Of a DNA stretch of 64,000 bases, positions 38,267-51,875 are shown in pieces. Both the position numbers and the translations under genes were made by a program. The notes beneath the pieces are model-generated. The model did no database searches, had not been told where the DNA came from, and saw only the letters and a program-made list of their open reading frames with translations. The first letter of the stretch is position 1. Every line of letters starts with the position of its first letter. Source of the stretch: Stercorarius parasiticus (Eukaryota > Chordata > Aves > Charadriiformes > Stercorariidae); assembly GCA_013396915.1 (NCBI GenBank), contig VWZL01002601.1, positions 62,001-126,000 of the forward strand, given 5' to 3'.

Positions 38267-39352
38267 GCTCAGAATGAATCCAAAATGTTTCCTCACGTGT
38301 CAGCACTCTGGTTGAAATTTGGCATTAGACTTTAATCATCTACATGGATGAATCCCATAGGCGTTATTTTAAAACCTCAGTAATAACTCTGAATTCTGTA
38401 ACTACACTTAATCAGGTAATACTTTTGAGATTTGTCTCACAAGCTTGGAGGTTTTTCTTCATGTTCAGGGTTTGGCTTTGCCCCTTTTCTGCCTTTACCG
38501 GAGCTCCCTGTGGAATTCACTCTGCGACAGAATTCATCCCAAAACACAGCCTGCAGACTGAAATCCAAAATTTGTTAGTTACTGCTACAACTCAGACGAG
38601 GTCTCTGAAGCAAAATATTCAAACTCGGGTGCTGCTGAAAAAGACATCAGACACTTACTGTGGCATGTATCAGGAGAACTGCATGTCATTGTTTTTAATA
38701 AAGCCCACTTTTTTCTTTTTAATTAAAGTAAATAATCTCCAAACTTGATTTCTTGTCAGAAAGATATGGGAGTGAGCAGAGTATGTGCAGAAGTAAATCC
38801 TGGTATTTATAAGCTACTTAAGAAATATACAGGTTGTGATATGTCTGCTGAGACCTTGGTTCTTCTTGCATGTGACCCAAATAACTTTAATATTGGAAGA
38901 AATAATTCTGCTGAGAAAAGTGGGTGAATTTAATATGGGGAGCTGGACTTGTACTTACCATGTTATCCAGCAGTTGAGGTTCTGTTTACATAAATTAGCT
39001 TTAGATAAAATAGCAGTAAACAATATACTCCTATTTTGTCTCCTGCACAGCATAGATGTTGCAGGAGGTAACTTCAAATTTAATTTCCAGATGTGCTGTA
39101 CAGTCAACAGAGTGCAAAAGGGATAACAAGAACTTTGCACTTGAGCAAAATCTTTTTGGACAATCTGATTTAATAATACAGAAGAGAAAATAAAATTTCC
39201 TCCTAGGTTCTAGGTTGGTATAAATAGACATAACTTTGACTTCTGTATGTTATTCTTATTTAGAGTAGCTGAGACTGTCTCAAAGATATGTATTTTTTGT
39301 GTGTGTGTGTGAACTTTATTTCTGTCACAGGTGCTTTTCCATTGAAAGAGTG
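38267..39352. other. Non-coding DNA
   Basis: Frames at 38344-38748 (134 codons, plus) and 38745-39231 (both strands) have no recognisable domains. A TG repeat lies at about 39299-39311. Nothing else can be supported. Confidence 0.55.
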
Positions 39353-39500
39353 GCTCTATTTAAAGGGAAAGGGGGGCGGGAGGGAAGGTTTGGGCAGGGG
39401 ATGGAATGTTTCCATTGTGTGGGGCAGGGAAAAAAGAAAAAAAGGCTGCTGATATAAACCCAGAGCTAAGGAGGATCCCTCTGCCCAGCAGAGATGGGCT
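39353..39500 (+). promoter_or_regulatory. Promoter-like cluster: G-quadruplex-capable run, GC box and TATA-like motif
   Basis: The plus strand at 39371-39400 holds at least five runs of three or more G separated by short loops, enough for an intramolecular G-quadruplex, and includes a GC-box-like ggggcggga. About 55 bp further on is TATAAA at 39453-39458. An ATG at about 39494 in a good context (gcagagATGG) opens a frame of only 11 codons (begins MGSSHA, stop TAA). There is no donor-like site in that short frame. The combination is typical of promoters but no gene follows recognisably, so it may be an enhancer, a promoter of a non-coding RNA, or chance. Confidence 0.22.
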
Positions 39501-42500
39501 CTAGCCATGCTTCCCCACAGCACAATTAAAATTCCAGTTGCATCTCTGAATACAATCGGTTGTGTCTGACGCCTAAAGTCACTCTAAGAAAGAAGATCCT
39601 CACAGGCGATGATGCTTCAAAGGCTTACGACCAGTTACAAATGACACATCGCTGGATCACAAAGCCCAGTATAATTTAAGACCTGCCGTTATTATAAATA
39701 GTTATTAATTTGGGATGACTTTAGACCAGGTTCTTAGTGTGCACTCTGTGTGTTAATTGCAGTGAGACTTTCTGGGTGAGAGGGTCCTCTTTGCATCCAT
39801 GAGCACACATTAAGTCTAAGCTGTAGCTTTTTTTAGCAAGCAATAGCAAAAATAGGAGCCAGGTCCTCAGATGGGGCTGGAAAAACAGTTATTTCATAGT
39901 AGCTTTTGTCATCCAGATGTTTTTGATCAATTTTTTTATGACCGAGGATGTTTCCTGGCATGTGAAAAGTTTGTTTTCAGGAGGCCTGCATAAAGCATTT
40001 CAGTGCAATATCTTTGTGCTAACAGTAAGTCTCAAAGCAGAGTTTAGCTTCATTAGTACAGCAAACTTATCGTGCATCCCACTTCCATCATGCTCAAGCA
40101 CATAGATGGTGCCCTTGATACTCTGTAATGACTGCTTGTTTCCTGGCGGAGGAAGATGTGTTGCGTTGACATGAAGAAATGAATCCTTTCTAATTATTTA
40201 TTTATTTTTACCATATCCAACATAGGCAGAATAATTAACATGCAGCAGGGCATGGTCTAGATGGCCAATTAACTTCAAATAAATGTGTTCTGGTAATTAC
40301 TCCCCATACAGCAATGCAAATATTACATTAACTTTTAGGAGTGAATTTTATGGATCTTCGAGTAATTTAAGATTAAGTAAATTGACACAACTTTAGCTAA
40401 AGTGTTTTTGTAAAACCTCCAGACCGTTTTCTCCCTGAACACGGACCTGCTCGGGTCGGTGCTGTCTGTGTGTAATGTGAAATTCCCAAACAGTTCCTTT
40501 TTGCTGTGGAATTGCATCTAGACCAAGCTGGATGTTCAGAGAGACCCAACTGCCTTTATGAAGGCAATAGGTTAAGTTTGCTCTGTATCATTTTCACGTT
40601 GTATATATATACTTCTGAAAATCATTCAAGGCCATTGAATTAATACCAGAATCAAACAGCCTTTAAATTAATAATGGGTAATTGGATGCATTGCAGACAC
40701 TAATTAAATCTTTAAACAAAGCTGCACACACCTGCCTGCTGGTATCTGTCAGCAAGAGCCTGCTTTCCCTGCATGTGTGGCTGACTTGCTGCCAGTGCTG
40801 TCTCCCAGACCAATGTTCTGTATGAGGTGTCCTCATTTTTCCAGACATCCCTCTGAATTTCCCATGGCATTTTTTTCTTGAGAACTACCTTTGCCCATGC
40901 AAACCAATTAGCTAGACTGTAAGATTTCTGCTCATACATCATCAGTTATAAATGAGAAGAAAAGGGTGATACGTCTTATGATCCAGTCTGAGGAATAATA
41001 CAATAATAGTAAAAGAACTGTGATTGTGCATTCTCCAAACTCTTTACAATCCTGATCTTCAAAAGGGTCAGCTTTGTGGCTCAGGAAATACATAACCGTT
41101 TTCCAACTGGTCCGATTAATATGAAGGAGGAATGAACAGTTAATTTTACCCTTGCAGTGAGACCAAGTTCCCAAACTGCTGCCATGACAGACTGTACAAT
41201 TGCCATAGAGAGAAAGAGATTTGGAAATCCTCTTTACTAGGGTGCTTAACTCGTGTAGTTCAACACTATGTTTAAATTTCAAAGTAACCCCTCATGAGCC
41301 GTGTATTCATGCAATTATTTCCATGGACATTAACTTTTGCATTTGTGGGAGCTTAATTTGGGGAGTTACACTTGAGCTCTGCCTGTGAGTGGACGTTAGC
41401 CCCCACATTCCAGCCCCTCACAGTAGAAACATTAATTAATAAGCATTGCTTGAGTTGAATAGTTTTTCATAGCAAGTGATACAACTGTCCAAAGGTGCTT
41501 AATCTCAATTATAGAAATTCCTCTCCATCCTACGAAGTACACTTAGAGAGGCTACTACAAGCTGCTGTTGCAATAAGCTTTTTTTAATGGCATTAACATT
41601 GAAAATGTGTTTCCAAGTGCTGTTTAACAAATGATTTGCTTAAATATCAAATTTGATATAAATATTTTCAGTCAAGATAGAGACATGCATGGGAAATTCC
41701 AGATGAAAGGATTTAACCCAAATGACACCGCATAGGGATGTTGCAAAAATGGGGCTTCATAAAGGAGGCTGGTTGTAAATTAGTTTGGCGTGGAAGACTT
41801 GTCTGCTTCTCCCCTGTCTGCTAGAAACTGCTTCACTTCTCAAAGAAAACAGCAGTTTTACAGACCTGGCAAAGGTCACTTTGTATAGAAATATGTCTGT
41901 GCTATACCAGGCTTGACACCAGGCCTTCAGAGCCTAATTTTTCAGAAATTAAAACCTTTTTAAAATATAGTATCCTATCTCTTGAAAATACCGAAGGACA
42001 CGCTGGGTTGCCAAAATGTAACAAGCTGCTTTCAGAGGTACCAGCTCTCACTTTTGTGGAGATTTGATGGGATTAAAAACTGTGCCGCAAAACCTCTTTG
42101 ATCAAACATGTATTTGAAAATTTTACAGTCTTGTATCTCTAAGTTGCTGTGTCCAGTTCATCTGAGTCTGCCATCACGCTCCATTCTGACACCATTCTGT
42201 CATTCCTGCCTGCATCCAACATGCTGATCTGAAGCCCAAAAAACAAGTTCCCCATAAACCAGCTACTCTCCTGAAACCATGGGACTACTATGGTATTTAA
42301 AGGTTGTTTTTTTTCTAACAGAGATATATCACAACTATTTAAAAAAAAAAAAAGGAAATGAACTGCAGAGTGGAATTTTTCTTTCAAACTTTGCAAAGGT
42401 TATTTATTATATATGAGGGTATGAGGGAAAGATTACTATAATGAATGTCACGTGCCTTTGATTTACCTGCTTGGTTTTAGTCTTTTACTATTGAATTACA

Positions 42501-44969
42501 TGAAGAAAAGTCTGTTCAGGACACCAGGCAGGAAATGAAGCAGCAACTAGTGATAAAAGAGGCTTTTGGGGAAAATATATCACGGGCCCTTCAGGAAACA
42601 GTGAGATGTTCTTGCTTAAGCAGTGTTTGCCTGCCAGGTTCCATAGAGGTTAACAGCCTTGTTTTTCTTTGATTCCTTGGTTGTTTTATTTTCCACCCCC
42701 TACAAGGCTGGAGCCCAGAGCTGTCCTGTGTGTCCTACCTGCACTAGGCCAGCAGCGCCAGCACGGCCAGGCTGGACACGAGAACACTGAGAGGTGATGC
42801 CATTTAGACAAACCCATGTTAGAAATCCTTTATTCGTTTGCAGAGTGCTTTTAGATGATGGCATAAGCTGTCATTTTGCAAAGCGCTATTTTGAAGCACT
42901 TGAAGTGACTATAACAAGCAAAGATGCAAAATGTAAACGTTCCTGGGTGGGCCTGATGGCACGGAAATGAGAACATGAAAATTAATTGCATGAGAAACCT
43001 ACAGATCTGGCAGAGGAGTTGTGACAGTTGCTAATGTTTTGGTTGCTTTCAGTTCATGCTGCGTCTGAAGTGCAGCACGAATGGGCACCTCAAAAATGTT
43101 GAATGTTAAGATCCTCAGTGGATGGTGTTAAAGGGCTGCTTTATCTATTAAATCAGACCTTTATCTGCAGCGATCTGAGTCTAGAATCTCCTCAGAGCAC
43201 AAAGGTAGCATTGGGAAAGCAGGATTTCGCCCTGTATTTTAAGAAAACTGTCACATTCTTTATTTGCAGTCAGCCCCAAAATCTGCTGCTTTGCATGTGC
43301 GCAATCTCGATGAAGCACAAAGGATGTCAGAGGTGGTCCCCATAGTTGAGAGCCAGTTCTGCTCTTTGGGACATGCTTCTGGCAAGAATGTGACTTACCA
43401 GCGCAGGCCACTGAAATCAAAGGAGCAAGAGTAGCACCCACCGGCTAAGGATGTGTCCCACAGGGCTAAATTTATGTGTCAGCGTTACATGCATTGCAAC
43501 TATCTGATGCTGCATCTATCTGATGCTGCAGCAGTTGATAGATCTCTCCCAAAGGTTTTCTTCGCACTGCAAAAGTGTGTCTGAAGGAGAAAGGATGACG
43601 TCTGGGAGTGTTTCTTTGCTCGGTAACAAGTGAGGGGGGGAAATGCCAGTTATATTAGCAGTTTTGCAGTCCGTGAATCTGACACTTCATTGACGGCCTG
43701 CATGAGCACTGCCTGGGTTTCCCCTTCTTTGGTCAAAGATGTAGTGACTTTTCTGTGGCATTCACTTAAATCGCAGCAACTGCTCTATAATAACAGACTG
43801 GGTGTTTTCATGCAAAGTGAATGCTCTGAAGCGGATCAGAGGAGCTACAAAAGGGCAAAGTAGCTTATTTCAAAGAGAACTGGAACAGTAAAATTGTATT
43901 TAGTTGGAGCATCTGACTAGCAGATGGTAAGGAATAAATTGAGGAACGTGACAACCACGTGGATGTGTCAGGGGAGCTAGTTACCAGCAGGTGAAGTGTG
44001 GGACTTCCGTAGCATAAACCATAATCCAATCTCTAAAATAGTCGGTCGTGACGCTATCATAAACATGATGGTAGTTATGATCTCTGCCAGCGTGTGGCTG
44101 CAGGAGCCATAAGGACCTCGCAGAGCTCCAGCAGCTCTCCAGTTTCCAGGGCTGGAAGGGCAGGGCCAGGAAATAATTGGGACTTTTCCTACTGATACTC
44201 TTGATATGTGTATATTTACTTTGACAGAGTCAGGAAAATGGTAGAGAAGGCCACCAGTACCTACGCTGAGAGCTCACACGTGTTTGGCAGACGTCAGTGT
44301 GCAAGGAGGGGATTAACAAAGTCACTTCTGTGAGTGTATATGGGAGGTTTTGGGGTCTTTCTGGCTTTCCACAGAGAAAAAAAAATGCAAGTTTTTAGAC
44401 ATAAGAAATCCTCTGGAAAAATAAATGTCTGGTGTACTGCTATAAAGAAGTGCTCCTGAGAATGTGTAAGCCAAGCCCTGGAAGGGAGGAGGCTAAAATG
44501 ACAACAGCTGGAAAATTGTAGATAATTGTATTAGGAAAAGAAGTAAGAGGGACTAAAGCTAATTCCAGGAAAAAACGTTGCTCTTGTGCTTTAAAGCGTG
44601 CCTATTATAAGGTATATCCTTAGTTGCACTGGTTTTCATGAGACATAATCACATACTTGAAGCTTTTATAGAGAGTTTTTTCTTTGAAGTACTTTCCATA
44701 TCAGGATTTAAAAAAACCTCAAGCCACTCATATTGCTAGGTTTTTTTTCCTTCTAGCATTGCAGCATTTTACTGTCCCATCCATCCTCGGGCTTTTTACT
44801 TATATCTATGATGTTTTGCAAGGATTTCACTGAAGTCAATTAAATGAATCTGGATTTACACCCACACTGAGAGACTGCAAAACAAGAACTGCTACGTCTT
44901 ATTTTTAAGTGTTGTCTCTTTTCCAGACACAGGCCTGGCCTATAAAGGTGTTGGGGGTGTTTTTCAGGA
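39501..44969. other. Non-coding DNA
   Basis: No gene is recognised. An A13 run lies at 42341-42353. A 16-bp unit is tandemly duplicated with one difference at 43500-43531 (ctatctgatgctgcat). A GC-richer patch lies at about 42700-42790. Short frames (40663-41282 minus, 42139-42396 minus, 43103-43441 both strands) show no domains. Confidence 0.6.
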
Positions 44970-45033
44970 CGAGAGTGTAGGATCAGGTGACTGCTGAGGT
45001 CCTGTCCAGCCGCAACTTTTCAGTGGATCCGTG
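44970..45033 (+). mobile_element. Decayed CR1 3' tail (probable)
   Basis: The phrase ggatcaggtgactgctgagg followed by tcctgtccagccgcaact resembles the CR1 3' end, which in younger copies reads like 'ggactagatgacctccagag' and 'tcccttccaacctcaact'. It terminates with sequence near ggatccgtg, comparable to the terminal repeat. By eye about three quarters of the last 27 positions agree. It is old and short, and only a repeat-library search would settle it. Confidence 0.45.
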
Positions 45034-48000
45034 TTTCTTCCTCAGTGGATGGACTTGCTGTCAGGGCATTGCTGCTTGCAAAAGTCAGGGTGCATTTCCC
45101 AAAGGAGCGAGCGGGAGGAGAAGTGCATCACTAGTCCAACAACCTTTCTCATCTTTTAGTCTTTTCTAGCTGAGCAATGGCAGCGTGTCTGTCTCACGTT
45201 AACTCAATGATCAGCGCAAAATAAATTTATTTCCAGTGTCCTACAGTAATGGTCCATCTCAAAGGAATGTCTTTTGCTTACTACTGCAAACAGTGAGGAA
45301 ACAGTGCCTGGCTGGGTTATGAGCAAAAAGCTTTCTTTTGCATGTCATATATAGAACCCTTGTATTTTTCTTAGTCGTCTTTTGGGGAAATCATCAGAGG
45401 GATACCCAAAGCCACTTTTCTCATTACCATCCAAAAGAGTATTAGATGTGGGCTATCAATATAGATATGGGGTCTGGGGTTAAATATAGAGTAGTGGTGT
45501 GTGTTCAAGACTGGCATTGTTGGCTGGGAGAGGACAGGAGTCAACCTTATTGTTCAGGGAGCTCGGGAGGTGGGATAAGAGTAGAGGGCCTTTGAGGTTC
45601 ATGTTAAGGAGCACATGTCTGACATGGTATAGGAAAGGTGATACACAGGAGAGCTAGAAATATTTTCTTACAGATAAACGTGGAACAGACATCTTGTTAA
45701 TTATGCATCTTTTAAGTTTGGTTTGCAAATTGACTCAATAGTATACAATCATTTTTTATTTAAAGACAAATTAGCATTTGACTTTGAATTTTCAGTTGGA
45801 TAAGTCATTTGCATTTTTGGTGTGTATGGAGCTCATGTTTGACACTTCATGGTTTTTAGGTCACTAATACGAGAATGTTGGATGCCTATTTTTTTTTCTC
45901 TTTCAAAAGACAACCTAAGTCATGGCATTAAGTAACATTACTTTCATACTGGTGAGAATGTTTTACTAGTTATTAAAAGCATATGTGGCACTTTCCTCTT
46001 TGCTTCAGGTACAGCCAGTCTTTTGTTGCTGAGTTTCTGGATTTGTGCTCACAGGGTCTGTATTATTGATCACAGGTATTTGCACATTCATTTACTTCTC
46101 TGTTTGCTTTCACGCAAAGTCTCTGGTTGTTATATCTATCAAAACTTTTTGTTAATTACTAATCCCAAAAGACAAGGGCCTTTTAGTCTGCCTGGGGAAA
46201 CTCAGTATACTGACAATTTTAGCTTTTACATGTTTCTAGTGCCATTTATTCTTAGAAGCGGAATGGTTATGAAAGATAATAGAACATCAGAATAGGAGAA
46301 TACTTTTTTTTTTTAAAAAAGGCATTTAGAAACTGCATTTAATCCTGTGCGTAAGTCCTCATTGTTGAGGTGGATTTGTCTGTGATGTGCTTGTAGAAGT
46401 CAAATCATACTCTAGTCCAGAAAAGATCCCTTGTGGTTAGCATTTTCCTGGAAACAGCAGCTATAAGGCTGTAGGGTTATCTAGGCTGTATCTAGCATTA
46501 GTTGTGGTTCCTTTTACATCTTTATAAACTCAGAGTGACTTTTGAATTACTGGTATAGGGGCTGCCAGGATTTGGTTTACTAATTGTGACCACCCATGGT
46601 TTATTCCTGCAAAATCCTACAATCTGCAGCAGTGAGCTCATAGTACCCAGGGCTCTCCTGATGGAAATGCTTTCTCAAAATCATACTCGGTGAGCATAGA
46701 TAGTAACCTGAGAAACACAGACCATTCTCAATTTTCTGTTTTTGTTGTCGTCTTGTGACAAGCAAAGCAATGGTATTGGGTCTCCTTGCTTTTACCCAAA
46801 ACACTAGAAAGACTGAAAATAATTTAAAAGCCTAGTTGACTCTTCAGTGAGTTCTACGGACCATGCAAATCCAACTGTCTTTTAAGCAGAACTTGGTAAA
46901 TAAGTAAGCATAGAGGAAAACTGACTTTTCAGAGCTGCCCTTCACTACTGTAAGTCGTTTGCAAGTGGCTAAGCACTGCTATAATGCTTTGTTGTTTGGA
47001 ATTATTCACCAAAACCAGACCAAGAATCATCAAGAGGGGGCATGCTGCTCAGAAGTAGTTCAGTCAAGAATTTCAACAGTGCAGCTGGTTTCCCTGAGTA
47101 CAGAGGTTACTTGATAAGGTTTTCTACATGAACCACATAAATATAAGTCTTCAAAATTGCCTGTCTGGTGCCAGTACATGTTAGAACCATGCAAAATGCA
47201 ATTTTTCTAAATCGGCTCCAATATTCACTTACTGGCCTTGCATGCCTGACAGTAAAGCTCCTCTGTCAGAACGCTCATAAGGAGTGAGCACAAAAAGGAG
47301 ACAAGAGCTGCAGTGTGGCCATTTAATAATCAAAATGAACTGGTTCAGCAGGAAAAGCACATTCTGGGTGGTTTTATGCTTTATTGTTTGCATGCTGCTA
47401 CTACTACAATTCCACAAAACTCCTGGGATTCTGTATAGTTTACAGTACATGACTCATTGGTCTTTTGACACTAAACTATTTGACACAGAAAAATTTTGAT
47501 TTATACTTCCCTGGAGAAATGTATGTACAGATAAAGGTTACAGAGGGAGGTAAGTGGCCCTCAAATTGTATTCCCTTTAAAAAATGAGAAAAAGTCTCTT
47601 TTCCTTTAAAATGTTGAATCGGATAGCAATACTGCCAGTTACAGAAGCCTTCAGAGCATGCCACTCTGCAGCTTGTTTACGTACATCCAGAGTGAAGGTA
47701 GTGAAGATACTTTTTACAAGCTATTACTTTCCACATAAACAAAATGGTAGTGAAACAACCCATATTTGAAAGTGCTTTATTTATAGCATCTTATTTTAAA
47801 ATGTGGTTTCTGCTCCTCTTCAGTTTGGTTTAGCAAGCAGGTAGGAATATTAAGTAGTGGGGTGTGACCAAACTGCAATGTTTGCTTTTTCCTTCCCTTT
47901 TCCATATATAATTGTGGTGTCAGTGGCTTTCAGATCCTTTGGCCACTACCTTTTAAGAAGGGTTTGGTATCTGTTATTGGTTAGCCTCCACAGCAGCGTT

Positions 48001-51000
48001 TCATGGGGAGTGCCCCAAATACATTCACAAATAAGTACCTGGAGCTTGGCAGCAAGCTCTCCCTGAGCTTTACTTAAATATTCTGTAGATTCAAAAATGG
48101 GAAAGGCAGGGAGACAATGCTGAGGGTAACATATAGGGGACTGTGCCCAGGTAACTTCTCCTGAGAGCTGCTGAGAGGCAGGGAATGTTGTTATCTCCCC
48201 GCCGTCCTCATAAAGCTGACAGCGTTTCTGTTCTTCATTTCATTAGAGGAACACAAAAGGAGCTGCAGAGCTGGGCTGTGCGTGGGTTGTACAATGGACA
48301 TCCTTTTCCTGTAAAGAAGTGCATTCAACTGTGCATGATTAATTTTTCCCTCTGGTGCATCACTTACAGCCACTGAGAACGTTTTCCCCAGAAGCACAAT
48401 ACCTACTTTCTTAACTACAAAAATTGGTGAGTATTTAAACTTCATGGAGCCTGAGTAGCCCACAGAACTTCAATAGCCCCAAACCAGTTATTCAGTATGA
48501 AGTCTTTGCTTTCACTCTTTCTAATAATGTGCACTTTTCATTATGGTACATCAATAGTTTATCTCAAAGAAATGGCAAGAAAGACGGTGCTATTCCATCT
48601 CTAGAAGAGCTCTGCTGATAGACAGCTAACAGTTTTTCCACTTATCACCAGGCGTTTCAGAATTTCAAAATTGCTATGGAAAAGCATGTAATTGTTTGGG
48701 CCACAGTTTGTTGAAATTCTGTCAAAATGAGGTAATTTTAATAAGTATGGAGGGATGGCTGCAGTGCAGGATCAGTCAGGCCAACCTACTAACAACCCTA
48801 AGTGATTATAAATAGCCTTTTGATAAATTTAAGTGATAGCTTCTCTCATTTTTGTGTTGTCATTCTCTATCTGACAACAAAGACAATCCTGTATTTTGAA
48901 TTCTAAAGCTATCATTTTATAGTCGTCGATTTTTATGGGGAAATGGGGTAGAGGAGAAAGGGATAAGCTTACTGTGGTTACGAGGTAAGTTTCCATCCGT
49001 ATCTGCTACTGAATATAAGGTCTGACCCTGGAGCCATCAGAGTCAATAACAATGTTTTTACCAATCTTGGAGGTGCATGATTCAATCTATAATGCTCAAT
49101 CTTAAAGCACAGCGTCTGGTCCTGAAAGCAAACCCCTCAGAGCAGAGTCACTGGCGTAGAATAAGAGCCGTCAGACCACTGCACACAGGCTGGCATTGGA
49201 AATGCCTGATCCTGGTCCGAGTGCTGAGCAGAGGACGATCCCGGTCATAGGTCTGTCTGGAAACGTAGTACCTTGCATATGCCTCGGACTTTAAATTGCA
49301 CCCTTATCTGAATTTTTAAACCAGAGTGGTATGTCTTTCTGCGAGCAGGAAAGGAGGGTTGTTTAACATCTCACTCTTGCTGGGTGGCACTGGGGTGTTT
49401 TCAGGAACTTAAGTATGATCATCATCTCCGTTTTAACGTTCATTGTGCAATGTCACAGGCAAGAAGTACCTTATGGGTCAGCAGAAATGTTTTTAGAGAC
49501 GTGTGTAAAGGGATTACTGGATTATAGGACTTGTGAGAAAAGCATGAGGATATTTCCACGCGAATTCCTAAAAATTTACTATGCACACGGTAGCAGCAGT
49601 GTCTTCCCTGTCTTGGTCAGACCTGGCTGACACATCGTCTTTCATTTTCTTAACTTTTCCATCCTCCGAGGAAAACCCTTCTTAGAGGTTGGGAAAGGGA
49701 GGCAGTAAAATGTGCCTAATTATACTTGGCTGTAGTGGATGTGCTTCAGTATGGGCCTCTCATGTTAGTCTGGAAAAGTTGAAAAGGAGCCCATGGTTAT
49801 TTTAATATTAATTATCATTCTTCTGAAGTCACGTTGAAAAAAGAACAGCTAGGCAAAAACAGGCAATAAAATTACTCGCAGGCAAGGCAAAATATACCAT
49901 ATGTCAGCTACACCTTAAAGCCAACGGGGTGCTGCCTTTGTTTTTCTCAATGTGGTATTTTTGCTGAGGTATTACAGGACACCTTGTGCTTCCCACGGCA
50001 AAGCCCCGGCATTTGCTGGGTGTCTGACACAACAGTACAGTACTGCCTTTTTTATTTTAGCATTTATTTCTTATTTTACAATTATATGCCCAAGCCCTTG
50101 CAGAGCTTGCAATTGCAGCATAGATATTTGAATTTTTATTTTTCAATTGATCGCCTGACTTTAACATCTGCTGAGTACAGGAGATGCAAGAGCTGATGGG
50201 AAAAAATGTACGTCTGTTCTCAGCAGGGCATCGGCTCAGCTCTACTCAAATATTTTCTCCTGACATGTTCAGCGCTGAACATACGGGCGCTTACTCCCCA
50301 GCGGCATCAAGCCCATGGCTGCTGAGGACTTTGGTATGCTCGAAGTCATTTACACCATCTAGAAAATAGGCAGCAAAGCTTGCTGAGAGCCCCCTGAGCA
50401 ATTCTCTTGGCAGAGAACGGATGTGGCTCCAGCAGGCACAGGGCAGGTGGAAATTTCCCTTGGGACATCCCTAGAAAAGAGGAGACTCAAAATGAGGCCT
50501 GATACACACTGTTTTAAATGCAACTACCTGTGTGTGATGGCTGTAGGTAACACTATCCTCGACTGTAATATACCTAACCAAGAACAAATTACGTGAACTG
50601 ATAGGGAGAAAATGTTAATTAAAGTGATTTTTGCCTTTGAGAGAGGAAAAGAATTCTGCTCTAAATCCCTAGGAATAGGGTGATTTGTCATTTTAAAAGC
50701 TCTATTTCTATTCACTATTTATGTCACACCATCCCAACCATTACACAGACTGTTAAATTAAATGCGACATCGCAGGAGTTGCATTGTCCAAGAAGTTATG
50801 TGGTAAAAAGGTGCAGGAAAACATTGCAGCTCAGCTTATAATGCAGTAATACAGCTGCTCTAGTAATGTCGGGGCTATTTTTCTTTTCTCTTCTTTATCT
50901 TATTTGCCCGCATGGATAACAAACATAGAGAAAGCAAACTTGCCACCTCATGCAAATAAACAACTTCTAGAACCAGCTGTAACACTTCAGCGTTATATGG

Positions 51001-51350
51001 AGTACTAATAAAATACTTGTTAGTGGCTTTTGCTCTCTATGTACCTTATGTTGGAGTGGGGTTTCCCTGTTGATCTGTGTTACAAAGAACTGATTGCACC
51101 ACAGATGAGGAGCTAAAATTGTATTTTATAGTCTGAATCAGCAAATCTTTTCAAGTTCATTGATTAAAGCTCGGCAAAAAGTTATTTTTGGATGGGAAGC
51201 TAGGCAGTTCCGACCTCTCCCTGACTTTGCAGAGAAAGCTTAAAGAAAACCAAAGCTTTTGTGTGACACGTCACTTGATTTTGTAATAAATGGCAAATGA
51301 GGGTGGTGTTTTGCCTCCCAGGTAATGCTGTGATGGTGGGCAGGGAGGAC
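45034..51350. other. Non-coding DNA
   Basis: More than 6 kb holds no recognisable gene or transposon. A T run followed by an A run lies at about 46305-46320. Short frames at 46023-46295, 47229-47499, 48185-48463 and 49415-49630 have no recognisable domains, and several overlap antisense frames. Confidence 0.6.
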
Positions 51351-51522
51351 ACTGGGTGAAACGCATCTCTCTCAGTACCGGGCGGCTGTTTCTGGAGCAG
51401 AGGGATGTGCCTCGGTGTTGCCTGCGGGAGCAAAGGCTCCTGTCCCTTCACAGAGGGAGGCAGCGTCTCAGGCAGTGCTGAGGGGAGGCTCTTTGGCACT
51501 GGCAGCATTTGCTCTCTGGGTG

Positions 51523-51875
51523 TCCCCTTCCCTTACCCTTCTCCCTTCTCCTCCCTCTCCGCTCCAGAGCAATTTCTCAGGACTTGGCACACAGCTCAAC
51601 AATGACAAGCCAGCAGCCTTTCACACTGGACTGCCATTTCCTAGGGGGCTGGCAGATATTCGATGCCCTTTCCTCCTTGCCCTTTCTACAGCTTTGGATG
51701 GAGGGAGCAGCTCCATATTCTTCCTGAATAGTCATTAAGACTGACCTTCCCATAACCAAGTATCAGGCAGAGAAACAGTCTGTGCAGGCACCAAAGTAGA
51801 TCTTCCTTTTGCTCTCCCTCTTTTTGAAACCACTGGTTAAAGAAATGGTGGCGGGGGAAATTGTGATTTAATAAA
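51523..51875 (+). other. Candidate 3' terminal exon (weak)
   Basis: A C/T tract of about 44 bp (51523-51565), interrupted only by single bases, leads directly into an AG at 51566-51567, a strong-looking 3' splice site. From 51568 one frame stays open for about 56 codons (starts SNFSGLGTQLNNDK) to a TAA at 51736-51738. An AATAAA polyadenylation-type signal occurs at 51870-51875. The same frame is also open upstream to 51415. Local GC is raised from about 51350, and frames are open on the minus strand too (51200-51508), so chance is quite possible. The protein sequence resembles no family I know. Confidence 0.15.
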
